From: Hymenopus coronatus
Taxonomy: Eukaryota; Arthropoda; Insecta; Mantodea; Hymenopodidae
Length of the DNA stretch: 64,000 nt
Assembly: GCA_030762935.1 (NCBI GenBank)
Contig: CM060883.1
Location: forward strand, 36,293,501-36,357,500
Reading direction: 5' to 3'
Shown: positions 46,890 to 57,426 of the stretch, one piece after another
Numbering within the stretch: the stretch's first letter is position 1
How the letters are laid out: every line of letters starts with the position of its first letter
Program-made: the position numbers and the translations under genes
Notes under the pieces: generated by a model
What the model was told of the DNA's origin: nothing
What the model saw: only the letters and a program-made list of their open reading frames with translations
Databases searched by the model: none

Positions 46890-46914
46890 ATTGAGGAGAT
46901 ATATTATGTAGAAG

Positions 46915-46915
46915 G

Positions 46916-46954
<39 letters not shown>
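46915..46954. repeat. (AT)n/(CA)n microsatellite
   Basis: AT run followed by CA run just outside the S4 target duplication. Confidence 0.92.
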
Positions 46955-46956
<2 letters not shown>

Positions 46957-47080
46957 TTCTATAGCTCTACATAGGTATTTTATTAATTTATTAAATATGC
47001 AAGGACACTGGAGTGAAATATCGATTACAATTGCTCAAAGAGTCGAAAATTGCTTTTTAATTTCTTTATATATACTATGT

Positions 47081-47178
47081 ACTTACCTACACCTGTAGTC
47101 TCAACACAACCCACTGCAATTCTTCCTCCTTTTTATACCGAGGAAATGACGTCACAGTCTTTCTGGAAACTTCTCGAA
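47081..47178 (-). promoter_or_regulatory. Candidate heat-shock-type promoter, read leftward
   Basis: In minus-strand order: TTCgaGAAgtTTCcaGAA (47178-47161) is four perfect alternating heat-shock-factor half sites. TGACGTCA (47154-47147) is a perfect CRE/ATF site. GGTATAAAAAGGAGG is a TATA box (47137-47130), 24 bp from the heat-shock element. GCAGTG (47117-47112) could be an initiator, and GTAAGT (47086-47081) a splice donor. Further upstream GAAacATCtcGAA (47201-47213) and TTCGAA (47241-47246) add weaker HSE units. Order and spacing match heat-shock promoters. No heat-shock protein frame follows within the next kilobase. Confidence 0.55.
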
Positions 47179-47839
47179 GGTACCACAAACGAAGCTAGGA
47201 GAAACATCTCGAATATCGAGAAAGAATCGTACTATCACGTTTCGAAGTCTCCTGTTTCGCCGCGTTGTTGTTTACGCATCCAACATTCTCTTTCCAGCTT
47301 CACTGTTGTATTCCACAGCGAACAAAAGAAAGGACGCACGCGCGGACGGCATTGTCACAGCACATATTAAAGTATAAACTGTTAATATTTGCGCAGGTTC
47401 TGGGAGAATGGTACTATCCAGGCAGTATAAGTGAATAAAAGCTATAATAGCAAACAAAACATTGTTTCAGTGCCGTTGTTGCTACAAAAATGTAGATAAA
47501 CTGTTGTATAATCGACAAATTCAGAGCAAAAATGTTCCAGGTATTAAATTTCTCTGTATAGGAATATGTAATTTACAATATTAGTCTAAACTAAATGCAA
47601 GTGAATACCATTTGTTTATGAATTATCGTGAATCTAAATTATGATTAATAAATTACCTTCCTATGTAGTCAGCTCTTCGATGTGATGATTTAGTATTTGC
47701 AGTTTTTTTCGCTATTTTCTGAAGTTACGTTAATAAGGAATATTTCACGATGATTTTTTAGGATGGCTATTATTCCCTATCTCAGAAATTCGGTTGTAAT
47801 AGTTCACACGGTGGATCCTCCTCTGCTCTCTGCCCTTTT

Positions 47840-47900
47840 CCCCGCCCGACTATAAGTGGAGTGCTGCATATAAACACAGCAGAGGCACAGATCAGTGCCA
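47840..47900 (+). promoter_or_regulatory. Candidate TATA/initiator core promoter, read rightward
   Basis: CCCCGCCC (47840-47847), CATATAAACA (TATAAA at 47869-47874) and ATCAGTGCC with the arthropod-type initiator TCAGT at 47892-47896, about 25 bp downstream of the TATA box. No coding frame follows, so function is unproven. Confidence 0.35.
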
Positions 47901-48639
47901 TTCTAAACATTTAGAACTTGAAATTTATTCTTCATTTTGGACAATGATATTAGTAATCGGACAAAATGAAATACACTTATGTGTTATAATATAAGCATTG
48001 ACCTGTACTAAATATCAAATCATTTATACTTATTCATCTCCCATCATGAATATATGTATATTGTATTAATAAGCATTTTATTTACACTACAAGTTGTCTA
48101 GCTAAGATTTTGTTTGTTGATATGGGCAATTCGATTTAGTTTGGGTCATATTTTAATATTTTAATAATTTTCGTTGGGTTACATTCGCGAGTCTGATAGG
48201 CTACGTAACTGAATTAGGATTAGTTAGACGGAGGTCACTAAGCATAGCTCCCAGTAGTCCATAGTAGGATATTAATTGTGTTTCCAACGTGATCCCTTGT
48301 AGGAAGGAATGATGGGGAGATTTGAAGGACAACCAGATCCGAACGTTAATGCGTGCTTCGAAGGTCAGGATCCCTAAAGCTTTCAGTCTGATACAACCCT
48401 GCGGCTCTCTTCACTGTGAGGGTCCCTGAAAGAAACGACCCAGGAAGGTGGCCAGGCAAGCGCCAGGAAGATAGCTTCCCACAGCACAAATTCCACTGTC
48501 AACCGGTCAACATGCCGTCGCCTGGTCCTGCAACCTTGAAACATATATAAATGATGAAAGACAATAATTGATAGGAAATTCAGCATTTGCTTATAGATCT
48601 GGGTAAACCACGAAAAGTCCATGATTAGAATGGCCAGCC

Positions 48640-48990
48640 TATGGGATAATGGGGTCTTCTAACCGCTGCCGCCCACTACTACATACGACTTATGATCCCT
48701 GGAGGGATGGGTGAAGAGAGAGATCCTCTGTGGCCATAAGTATGGATAGAGTCCCTAACGTTTTCAGATCGGAAGAATCTGAGGTCAACCCCACAAATTC
48801 CTGAACATATGACAAAGAAGTGATGTACAGGAAGCAGGCAGGAAAGTCGTGATAGGAAATGACCACCACAACATTCGCCGGCACCTGGGGCAACAACGAA
48901 AAACCCATGGATCAGAGTGGGCGGACACCGGGGATCGAGCCCTGAACTACCCCGAATGTGGGCCACCACACTGCCGCAGACATCCCGCTC
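48640..48990 (-). mobile_element. S8 tRNA-headed repeat, copy 1
   Basis: Minus strand: TGGTGGCCCACATTCGGGGT, box B-like GGGCTCGATCCCCGGTG, GTGCCGGCGAATGTTGTGG, CACGACTTTCCTGCCTGC and ACATCACTTCTTTGTCATAT. It shares this order with 61.0-61.5 kb and, more weakly, with S3. The adjoining 48300-48640 has scraps of the same family. Confidence 0.6.
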
Positions 48991-49017
48991 ATCGTGGAGT
49001 AGCGCAACCTGCATGCG

Positions 49018-49225
49018 GAGGGCGAAGGATATTTTCGGGCGTAAACATCCTTAGCATGGCTTCCTTCGAAAGTTAAGTAGAGCCGTTAGTCCCGTGTCGT
49101 AGATTTACGGCACCTAAAAGAAACTTAAACCACATAAAGAGACATCTGAGCAAAATTAAGAAGTCTTTCACGCCCAGTATAGAATGGGATACTGAGAACT
49201 GCATCATCCATAAATAAAACTTAAT
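49018..49225 (+). mobile_element. SINE S4, 5'-truncated
   Basis: TTTTCGGGCGTAAACATCCT, TTAGCATGGCTTCCTTCGAA, GTAGATTTACGGCACCTAAA, CACGCCCAGTATAGAATGGG and the end CATAAATAAAAC. The tRNA head is absent. Confidence 0.88.
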
Positions 49226-49769
49226 TTCATCCCTCTGGTTCTGGCGTGGTGGAATTCAAACTGGAATGCTCAAATGTTAATTTTGGTTTCAAATATATAA
49301 ACTCATCTAAATTATTTGTTTACAAAACAATTGAACACTGTTGCGCTGTAACATTAACGATACATATTGAGCGGGATTGACATGTCGTTTGGATGGGCGA
49401 AATAACATCCGGTGCTGTATCAGCGATTTCAACTACTGCATTTCTGTTCCTCACGCCCATTTCCTGCCTGTTGTCCCAAGACAACATCCACGTTTGCGTA
49501 ACAAATCAGCTGACGTTTTCAGGAATTTCAAGGTTTCCCTATTTGCGGTGGAATCAATTGCAGGAATTAAAGCTATGCTTCCTCTGGAACAGCTGTTCTC
49601 GAACCTATGTCATTACAGTCACTTCCTTGTCAGAACACGCCATCTGGTGCGTCTCGATGGCCGTGAAGTCTGACCTTGCAATAATTATCCGAGTGATTGA
49701 CTCTCTTTACCCTTGCTACACGAGGATAGAGCATGGCTGAATTTGCGAGCCGACCATTTCCCCCTTACT
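49226..49769. other. Unique stretch with an unassigned 115-codon frame
   Basis: The plus-strand frame 49393-49740 begins MGEITSGAVSAISTTAFLFL, is Cys- and Thr-rich, and shows no domain I recognise. A different frame over the same bases is also open (49377-49673), so coding is doubtful. Confidence 0.3.
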
Positions 49770-49933
49770 TGATTCCATGTACGTAGAAGCGAAATAAAGG
49801 AGTACTATAGGTTAAAGTGATAGTCAAAAGCTAATTGCGATCTCACGAACTCCCGAATGCCTGTCTCAGGCGAAACGCCTGAGCACTTGGCTCGGTGAAA
49901 ATTATGTGAATGTTTCACATCAGTTTATTTTTT
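49770..49933. repeat. E1 scraps
   Basis: 49770-49830 is a minus piece of the tail half (CGTAGAAGCGAAATAAAGGA, GTTAAAGTGATAGTCAAAAG). 49905-49933 is a plus tail tip (TTATGTGAATGTTTCACATC). CTCAGGCGAAACGCCTGAG between them is a perfect hairpin. Confidence 0.65.
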
Positions 49934-50337
49934 TGTTTACTGAGTAGACTTTATCAGTTTCTTAAATAAGCTCTGATTACTTCAGAGAATACGTTAGCAA
50001 ATCATTTCCAGATTTTTGCCTCTAGGTTCCTGCTGAAGCTGGCTGCAGCACACCATAAAGCAAACATGACCGCCTCTTGCGTGTACATTTTTTTCTCCTC
50101 TCTCATTTTAAATGAACATTTCTCGTTAACTCAAGCTTTGCAAAAGGTCGGGAAAGCAGCATACAAAACTCTTTGGAGCCAAAAAATGGCTGCTAGTTTT
50201 GTTCTAGATATCCAATGGCCAAACAAACACGTGTGTGTGCGTGTGTGGGTGTGGGTGGGCGATGAATAACGCAGACAAATTTGAACGAAACATTTATTTC
50301 TTAATAATAATCACGCAGGATGTTGAAACCCACCACT
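49934..50337. other. Unique spacer
   Basis: Short GT-rich tract at 50231-50259. No gene recognised. Confidence 0.45.
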
Positions 50338-50440
50338 AAATAATAAGGCTATTTCTGGTAATGTTTATCGTAGAATGATATTTTAATAATTGTTGGTTCG
50401 AAGAAAAGGTAGAGAAAGTCAAATGAATGGAACACATAAG
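50338..50440 (+). repeat. E1 tail fragment
   Basis: AATAAGGCTATTTCTGGTAA to GTAGAGAAAGTCAAATGAAT and GGAACACATAAGATT. The next copy starts immediately. Confidence 0.88.
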
Positions 50441-51291
50441 ATTTTACTTTCTCTAGCCCCGTATGTACAATGTCCATAGGGATAGAGAAGTATTATATTC
50501 CACCCAAAAATTCGATACCGAGAGTTCACCGGAAATATATGTTTTAGGGTCTCCTGTATGCAAAAAAAAAAAAAAAAAAAAAAGCATTAACTCAAAACTC
50601 AAAAACGAAAAGTCGGTAAAAAACCAAACTTGGTATTTAAGTTTAGTACCTTCCAGGGATGCGACACGAAGATTTTGAGAAAAATCCCCCCACCCCAAAC
50701 TACCCTTTACATGGAACTTTTTTCGAAAACTTGATTTTCTCAAAAATGGCTCTAACGATTTTGATTAAAACATCATATATTAAAGACAAATAAAATGTAT
50801 ATCTTGAATTTTCTGGGAATGGCCTCTGAAGACTACTTTATCCTGGATGATTCTTACTGAATTTTGCATAACTGGTAAACCGTAAAATATAGACAAAAAC
50901 TTACCACATAAAAAATATAGAGCACGTTAAAACACACAATTTATGTTATATACATTTTTTCGCGGAGCTGATCGTTTTTTTAGATATTCCTTGTTTTGGT
51001 TTCAGCTTTGAAAATCTTATACTTTTCTCATACAGAAATTTGTCAACTCCTGTCCATACAAACAAAGGTACTTCAGTCACATAGCAACCGGCTTTTAAAA
51101 TATTTGAGTATCGCTTTACCCTAAGGTACTCCCTTATTTTCCTTTTATTTACATGGAAGCAAGTAATAACACAATTTCTGCTAATATTTTCTCAATTAGC
51201 ATGAAGAAATAGAAGAATAAGGTTTTTAACAATAAATTTTTTGCAGAAATGTAGAGAAAGTAAAATGAATGGAATACATAATTTTTTTTAA
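50441..51291 (+). repeat. E1 copy, full length
   Basis: Head TTTACTTTCTCTAGCCCCGT with complementary arm GGGATAGAG. The TG tract is replaced by a 20 bp A run (50564-50583). Tail AGAGAAAGTAAAATGAATGG. Confidence 0.93.
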
Positions 51292-51344
51292 TTTATCTCT
51301 TATATCTGTTTTGTGTACATGATTCCTTAAAGTATATCGAAGTA

Positions 51345-52050
51345 TTCATGTTAAAAAGATCATCTATATGTTCGATTTTTCTTTTCTTCGCGCTGTTTAA
51401 GGCCCAGTTCTCAATACTGTGAGTTAGAAATGGAACAGCTAAACTTTGTAAAAGCTTAAAAGTATCTCTGTTCTTGTTTTATTTCTTAATGTTCTGTAAA
51501 TAGTTCGTTTCGTTTTGTTTCGTAATTGGATTCCCCTCCCTGTATTGGTAGTACTGACATCCCCTAGAACTTACAAGCCAATGCCTAGGGGTCAGAAGCC
51601 TTTTGAGGAACCAACGACAGAATGGAGAACCTGTTACGAGGGGTCGGCCCGTATCCAGGTATGACCAGGAAGAAGTGAATGATAGAAATTTTAAGCGAAA
51701 TTGATGATGCAAAGGTGAGTGGCGGGGGAAACCGGAGGATCCGGAGAAAACCCTCCCTGACGCCGCTTCGGTCACCACGAATCCCACATGCGGGCGCTTG
51801 GAATCAAACCCGGGCCGCCTAGGTGGGAGGCGAGCGGTATAATAACTCACCCGCGGTGGCACCGCCTGTAAATAATACTGCACATATATTGAAACTTAGC
51901 TAATTTCTATTATTAATGGTGATCTTCATACGACATTAAACATTCTAAATAATTAAATGTATTAATTTGCTCAATTATACATCCATTTAAACCTATTTCA
52001 TTCTGAAGTCTGAAATGCAGTGCAATATCTACCGAGACTGGTGCTAAGCT
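51345..52050 (-). pseudogene. Reverse transcriptase fragment, broken
   Basis: Minus-strand order: HFRLQNEIGLNGCIIEQINT, FNYLECLMSYEDHH, KLAKFQYMCSIIY, then the S5 insertion, RTLRNKTRTE, a one-base loss, LLQSLAVPFLTHSIENWALN and SAKKRKIEHIDDLFNM. These match the corresponding segments of LINE 1 (FKYLGCEL, NNKIRIHSRMLGTIRRD, LTYGCESW). Stops and the frameshift make it non-functional. Confidence 0.82.
51503..51865 (-). mobile_element. SINE S5, full length, with target duplication
   Basis: Minus strand: CCACCGCGGGTGAGTTATTA, box B CCCGGGTTTGATTCCAAG, GGGTTTTCTCCGGATCCTCC, then the S5-specific tail half GGTTCTCCATTCTGTCGTTG and AGGCTTCTGACCCCTAGGC. CTGTAAATA flanks both sides (51494-51502, 51866-51874). 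Removing it restores the LINE frame CSIIY-RTLRNKTRTE. Confidence 0.93.
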
Positions 52051-52114
52051 CTGTTTTCGGAGAAGTACTGTATATTTCTGCACTAGAGTGTTCTTCAGAT
52101 CATACCTTACTATA

Positions 52115-52669
52115 TACAGAGTGATTTATGTAGAACTGACACATTTCTTTCTTTAATTATTCCGTTGGAAATTCATTCAATGATCCAATTTTAGCACCAA
52201 ATTAAGCAGACTGTTCTGGAGTTTAGATTCCTTGTCACTAGATGCGCAGATGTTTATGTTTTATTCCTAATTGCATTGTTGACAGTTATTTCGAAATTTT
52301 GTTCTTGTAGTCAACGTGAAATTGCAGTACGATGTAGAGCTGAGTCAAGAATATTTTCAGCAAGATGGCGCTACATGCCATACATCAAATGAATCCATGA
52401 ACCTAATTGCAAGTTTCTTTGACAACCGGATAATTTCCAGGAACCTGTGGCCACCGAGATCTTCGGATTTGACAATGCCGGGCTTCTTTCTATGGGGTTA
52501 TTTAAAATACAAGGTTTACGCCACACGTCCCTAGACATTGGACGATCTGAAGCACATCACAAAGGAGATTGAAGCTATTGTCAATTCCTCTACAATTTAG
52601 GTATAATAAGTTATCGCTAGCATAACACGATTTGAAACAATTAATAAGAAATGTGTCAGCTCACCCTTT
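52115..52669 (+). mobile_element. Tc1/mariner-superfamily deletion derivative, copy 2
   Basis: Left end TACAGAGTGATTTATGTAGA with ACTGACACATTTCTTTC; right end GAAATGTGTCAGCTCACCCTTT. Close relative of 10208-10858, but with a further deletion in the 3' third and a damaged right end. Confidence 0.8.
52316..52600 (+). pseudogene. Transposase C-terminal remnant, copy 2
   Basis: FQQDGATCHTSNESMNLIAS, NLWPPRSSDLTMPGFFLWG and YLKYKVYATRP. Here the Trp codon that is TAG in copy 1 is intact (FFLWGYLK), but the frame ends at a TAG after ATRP and the 3' part is deleted. The N-terminal half is absent as in copy 1, so both derive from one already-deleted parent. Confidence 0.85.
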
Positions 52670-52670
52670 A

Positions 52671-53152
52671 CAAAGTACGTGTAAGAAAGTAAAAAGAGCT
52701 TAGCACCGAGCTTGATTCCCACCACAATTTCGAATTCCTACGTTTGCTAGAGGCTGAGAAAATGCTCTTTATATAATTGAAAAAAAGTATTAAATGTTGC
52801 AGCGAGTAGGTATGGAAGTAAAAAGCGGTGTAATTGTAGCTTACGCCACAACAGGTTAAAATCACGTCGAAAGGAAAAAGGGGGGGGGGGTACAAGTTAT
52901 CCCGTTACGCTGAAACCGGTTGAAGGGAGTGGACAGGCGCGGTTAGCAGTCAGGTTGAAAGAACTGATAAATAATCCATCTGTCTATGCAACTTCCTCAA
53001 AACATGTGCAAAATACCCACCTAGAACAGGCCTGTTAAAGAAGATGAACTGCCTTGAATAATTTTAATGTTTTCCTTTGGTGGAGGCTGTGCCCAACTCT
53101 GAAAATTCTGTAAGATTCGATAGGGTCTGTCAACAAAATACTGCATTAGCAT
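52671..53152. other. Spacer with an E1 head tip
   Basis: 52671-52695 (AAGTACGTGTAAGAAAGTAA) is a minus head terminus. A G run lies at 52880-52889. The rest is unassigned. Confidence 0.5.
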
Positions 53153-54007
53153 ATTTTTACTTTCTCTACACGTACTATGTACATAGTGTATAGAGAAGGA
53201 ATGCAATACCTTGCATTCCACCCAAAAATTCGATACTGAGATTTCACCGGAAATAGACATTTTAGAGTTCCCTGTATCCAAAAAAATAATTTTCAGAAAA
53301 ACAGTCGTGTGTGTGTGTCCGTGTGTCTGTGAACACGATAACTAAAAAACGAAAGTCGGTAAAATACCAAACTTGGAAATTAAGTTTATTATCTTCCAGG
53401 ATTGCGACACGAAGATTTTGAGAAAAATCCCCCCACCCCAAACTACCCTTTACATAGAACTTTTTTTCGAAATTTGTTATCTTCTTAAAAATGGCTCTAA
53501 CAATTTTGATTAAAATATCGTATATTAAAGATATTTACCTGACAAATAAAATGTATATTTTGAATTTTCTAGAATTAGCCTCTAAATAACTTTATTCTGA
53601 ATAAATTTTGCTGAATTTTGCGTAACTGATAAACCGAAAGAGATAGAAGGAAACTTGCTATACAAAAACTGTAGATCACGTTAAAACACACAATTTATGT
53701 CATATACTTTTATTCATAAAGTTCAATATTTCTGAGATATTCCTTGTTATTGTTTCAGATTGAAAATATTTAAACCTTTCTCAAACGGAAAGTTGTAAAC
53801 TCCTGGACCTGCATAGAAACGGATTTCAACCACATGGCAACCAGTTTTTGAAAGATTTGACTATCGGTTTAGCCTAGTGTATTCCATTATTTCCCTTCTA
53901 CTTACGAGGAAGCAAGTAATTAAAACAATTTCTGCTAATGTTGTCTCGATTGTCATAAAGTAGATAGATGTACAGAAAGTTATTTGAATGGTATACATCA
54001 GATTTTT
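53153..54007 (+). repeat. E1 copy, first of a triple chain
   Basis: Head TTTTTACTTTCTCTACACGT, TG tract at 53308-53327, tail GTATACATCAGATTTTT running straight into the next head. Confidence 0.94.
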
Positions 54008-54787
54008 ACTCTCTCTACACGTACTATGTAAATAGTGTATAGAGAAAATGTTGCACTCCACCCTAAAATTCGATACTGAGATTTCACTGGAAATACAGGT
54101 TTTAGGGTTCCCTGAATCATAAAAAGCGTTTTTAGAAAAAGGTTTGTATGTGTGTGTATCCTTGTGTCTGTGAACACAACTCAAAAACAAAAAGTCGGCC
54201 AAACACCAAATGGACAAATTTCCGAAAATTTGATTATCTTAAAAAATGGCTCTAACGATTTTGATTAAAATACCGTATATTCAAGATATTTATATGGCAA
54301 ATAAAACGTATATCTTGAATTTTCTGGGAATAACCACAGGAGACCTCTTTATATTGGATGGAGTTTAATAAATTTTGCGTAACTGGTTGACCGTAAAGGA
54401 AAGACAAAAATTTACTACAAAAAAATGTAGATCTGGTTAAAACACCCAATTTAAGTCATATATGTTTTTTCTCATAGGGTTGACCATTTCTGAGATATTC
54501 CTTGTTATTTGTTTCAGATTTAAAATATTTGAGCTGTTCTCACACTCCTGGCCCTACATAGAAACGGATTTCAACCACGTGGCAGCCAGCTTTTAAAATA
54601 TTTGATTATCGTTTTAACCTAGTGTGTTCCCTTATTATGCTTCTAGTTACATGGAAGCAAGTAATTAAGACAATTTCTGCTAATGTTTCTCTCGATTATC
54701 ATGAAGTAGATAGAAGAGTATGCTTTGTAACAATAATTTGTTACATCGATGTAGAGAAAATCATATGGATGCAACACATCAGATTTT
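54008..54787 (+). repeat. E1 copy, second of a triple chain
   Basis: Head ACTCTCTCTACACGTACTAT. The block between AAACACCAAATGGACAAATT and the usual GCGACACGAAGATT is deleted. Tail GCAACACATCAGATTTTT joins the next head. Confidence 0.93.
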
Positions 54788-55487
54788 TACTTTCTATATG
54801 CGTACTATGTACATAGTGTATAGAGAAGGTATTGCATTCCACCCAAAATTCGATACTGAGATTTCACAGAAATACATGTTTTAGGATCCTCTGTATCAAA
54901 AAAAAAAAACTTTTTGGAAAAAGATCCGTGTGTGTCCGTGTGTCTGTGAACACGATAACTCAAAACCGAAATGTCGGTAAAATACTAAACTTGGTATTTA
55001 AGATATTAAAGATATTTACCTGACAAATAAAATGTATATCTTTAATTTTCTGGGAATATCTTCTAAATACTACTTTACTCTGGATGCATTTTACGGAATT
55101 TTGTATAACTGCTAAACCGTAAGGAATGTATAAAAACTTACCACACAAAAAATACAGAGCACCTTAAAACACAATTTATGTTATATACATAGTGTTTGCC
55201 GTTTTTGAGATATTTCTTGTTTTTGGTTTCACCTTTAAGAAACTTATACTTTTCTCATACAGGAATTTGTCAGCTCCTGTCCATACAAAGGAACTTCAGT
55301 AACAAAGAAACCAGCTTTTGACAATCACTTTAACCTGTGGTACTCCCTTATTTCGCCTCTACTTACAAGGAAGCAAGTAATAACACTATTTCTGCTAGAC
55401 TTTTCTCGATTTGCATGAAGTAAATAAAAGCATAAGCTTTTTAACAATAATTTGTTGCAGAGATGTAGGGAAAGTCAGATTTTTTCA
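54788..55487 (+). repeat. E1 copy, third of a triple chain
   Basis: Head ACTTTCTATATGCGTACTAT. An internal deletion removes the sequence between TTGGTATTTAAG and ATATTAAAGATATTTACCTG. The tail lacks CATGTGAATGGAACACAT (AAAGTCAGATTTTTTC). Confidence 0.93.
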
Positions 55488-56567
55488 CTACACGCTTACT
55501 TCGTAATAATTATTTCCGTTCACGTTAATGAGCAGTGGTATACCAGGCTTTACCGCTACCGGTAAAGTGTTAATTGTTACTTATAACTGCTACTAATGCC
55601 GTTTCTAAACAGCTACCCGACTGTCTAGGATGCGACATTGCAGCTTCCAGTTCAGTTTTAGATTTGATTCTGCTATTGGTCAATTGACCAACATGGCTGC
55701 CCATACTCAGACGGACAGAACGAACGGAAAACTGTGAATTTCGCATTGGAAAGAAGAACCGATCTTCAGAAAGTCCATTTTTACCCTTTATTTCGATCCA
55801 GTTCATTTACATACACCTAACCTAACGTAGTCTAACCTCGACGAAATCTCGAAACCTTTCGTTCACTTGTCACGTAGCCATATTGTCTCCGTAACCAATA
55901 GGAAAGGCTCAGACTCAGTCTAAAACTGAACTAGAATCTGAAATCTCGCGTCTAGGATCCTGAGCTTGTGCGCGTTTAGATTCTCCACAAAACCAAAGAC
56001 ACCGTGTGTGAAAACAGAAGAAAGTGCGTGAGGTAAACGCAAGGTGCTACATGGTATCGATCTGATAACCATTGCTATCCCTAGGGTTGCCATGGGAATA
56101 ACGGGAGATCAAGTCCAAGTGCCCCACTTTGTCAACTTGTACAACTTTCCCTGTTGTTTCCTATTCCCCCTAGGCAGCCAGCCGCTCCCCAAAACTTTCA
56201 TCGGGATTTTCGGCCTCTGGATTCATTCCACGTCCAATTCAAATTGGAGTGGCGTTTTTTCCTCCCCCTTTCTTCTGAGCTGTTAACTTGTCTTGTCATT
56301 TCATTCCCTCCAATCTCTTCGGTTGTATTATTCCAAAGACTCTCCACACTTAACTCTTCCCTCCCTCTGCTCGGGAGTGTTTCCGTCATGACGTGCTTTC
56401 AAGTGGATTGCATGACCTCATACAGGACGTTCAGAAAATATTGTCAGGCCGAAGATGGTACAGTAAGTAACTAAAACATCAGCATGAAGAATAAAACCAG
56501 AAGTCCATTCGCTACCGTTTTTACAGGCAAGGGACCATTGTCACATTTACCACAGATTGATCTGGGC
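55488..56567. other. Unique stretch
   Basis: More even base composition and more CpG than the surroundings; several short open frames on both strands without recognisable domains. It includes the inverted-repeat element listed next. Confidence 0.5.
55607..55965. repeat. Inverted-repeat element (MITE-like)
   Basis: GTCTAGGATGCGACATTGCA...CAGTTCAGTTTTAGA at ~55613-55655 is mirrored by TCTAAAACTGAACTAGAATC and CGCGTCTAGGATCC at ~55918-55962. ATTGGT/ACCAAT and CATGGCT/AGCCAT pairs lie further in. About 85 bp imperfect arms. Confidence 0.6.
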
Positions 56568-57336
56568 TACATCTCTGCAACAAATTATTGTTAAAAAGCT
56601 AATGCTTCTATTTACTACACGCTAATCGAGAAATAATTGGCATGCCTCCATGCAGGTAGAAGGGAAATAAATGAGTACCAAAAGTTAAAATGATAGTCAG
56701 ACGCTGGTTGCTATGTGACTGAAGTTCCTTTGTTTGTATGGACAGAAGTTGACAAATTCCTGTATGAGAAAAAGTTTTAAACCTGAAATCAATAACAAGG
56801 AATATATAAAAAACGATCAACTTCACGAAAAAAGTGTGTATAAGTTGTGTGTTTTAACGTGCTCTACATTTTTTGTGTAGTAAGTTTTTGGCTATCTCTT
56901 ACGGTTTACCAGCTATGCAAAATTCAATAAAAATCATCCATAATAAATAGATCTTTAGAGGCTATTCCCAGAAAATTCAAAATATACATTTTATTTGGCA
57001 TGTAAATATGTTAAGTAAAATCGTTAGGGCCATTATTGAGAAAATACAAAAATTTCGAATTTTTTTCCATATAAAGGCTGGTTTGGAGTGGGGAGATTTT
57101 CTTGAAAACCTTCGTGTAGCATCCTCCACCAAGTTTGGTATTTAACGGTCTTTTCGTTTTCGAGCTATGCTGTCCACAAACACACACACGGACGATTTTC
57201 CAAAAATGCTTTTTTTTTTTGATTCAGGGGTACCCAAAACATGTATTTCCGTTGAAAGCTCGGTATCTAATTTTGGGTGGAATGCAGTACCTACTCTATA
57301 CACTATGCACATAGTACGTGAAGAGAAAGTAAAAAT
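56568..57336 (-). repeat. E1 copy, tail tip missing
   Basis: Starts GCTACATCTCTGCAACAAAT. The centre lacks ~40 bp around the TTGGTATTTAAG block. Head palindrome ACACTATGCACATAGTACG carries one change. Confidence 0.92.
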
Positions 57337-57426
57337 ACCGTGTCTGGAACTTCCTCTCATACGCTCACGTTTGACAATACGAAAGATGTTTACAAATTAG
57401 AATGATTCAGTAATAATATTTAAATC
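57337..57426. other. Short spacer
   Basis: Nothing recognised. Confidence 0.5.

Larger units (their letters stand above)
46957..48300. other. Unique island, no repeats recognised except a possible E1 head scrap
   Basis: About 1.3 kb, A+T-rich at the right. TTTTTAATTTCTTTATATAT (47055-47074) with ACTATGTAC resembles an E1 head. No recognisable coding frame. It holds the two promoter-like clusters listed separately. Confidence 0.5.
51292..52112 (-). mobile_element. Non-LTR retrotransposon fragment (LINE 2 of 2), split by S5
   Basis: The same LINE family as at 29-30.8 kb, covering the region after the catalytic box. It lies between an E1 tail and a Tc1/mariner remnant. Confidence 0.8.

Noticed and set aside
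47054..47086. The GTAAGT splice donor as firm evidence of a spliced transcript
   Set aside because: It lies within a stretch resembling an E1 head, so it may be a by-product of repeat sequence; kept only as a possibility in the promoter entry.
47050..47370. 106-codon plus-strand frame over the promoter island
   Set aside because: No recognisable domain, and it overlaps the HSE/TATA cluster; probably chance.
52030..52710. Inverted 12 bp match GAGCTTAGCACC / GGTGCTAAGCTC flanking the second Tc1-type remnant
   Set aside because: Too short, and it is not at the element ends; likely coincidence.
55824..55836. Insect telomere repeat (CCTAACCTAAC)
   Set aside because: Barely two repeats within unique sequence; expected by chance and without further units.
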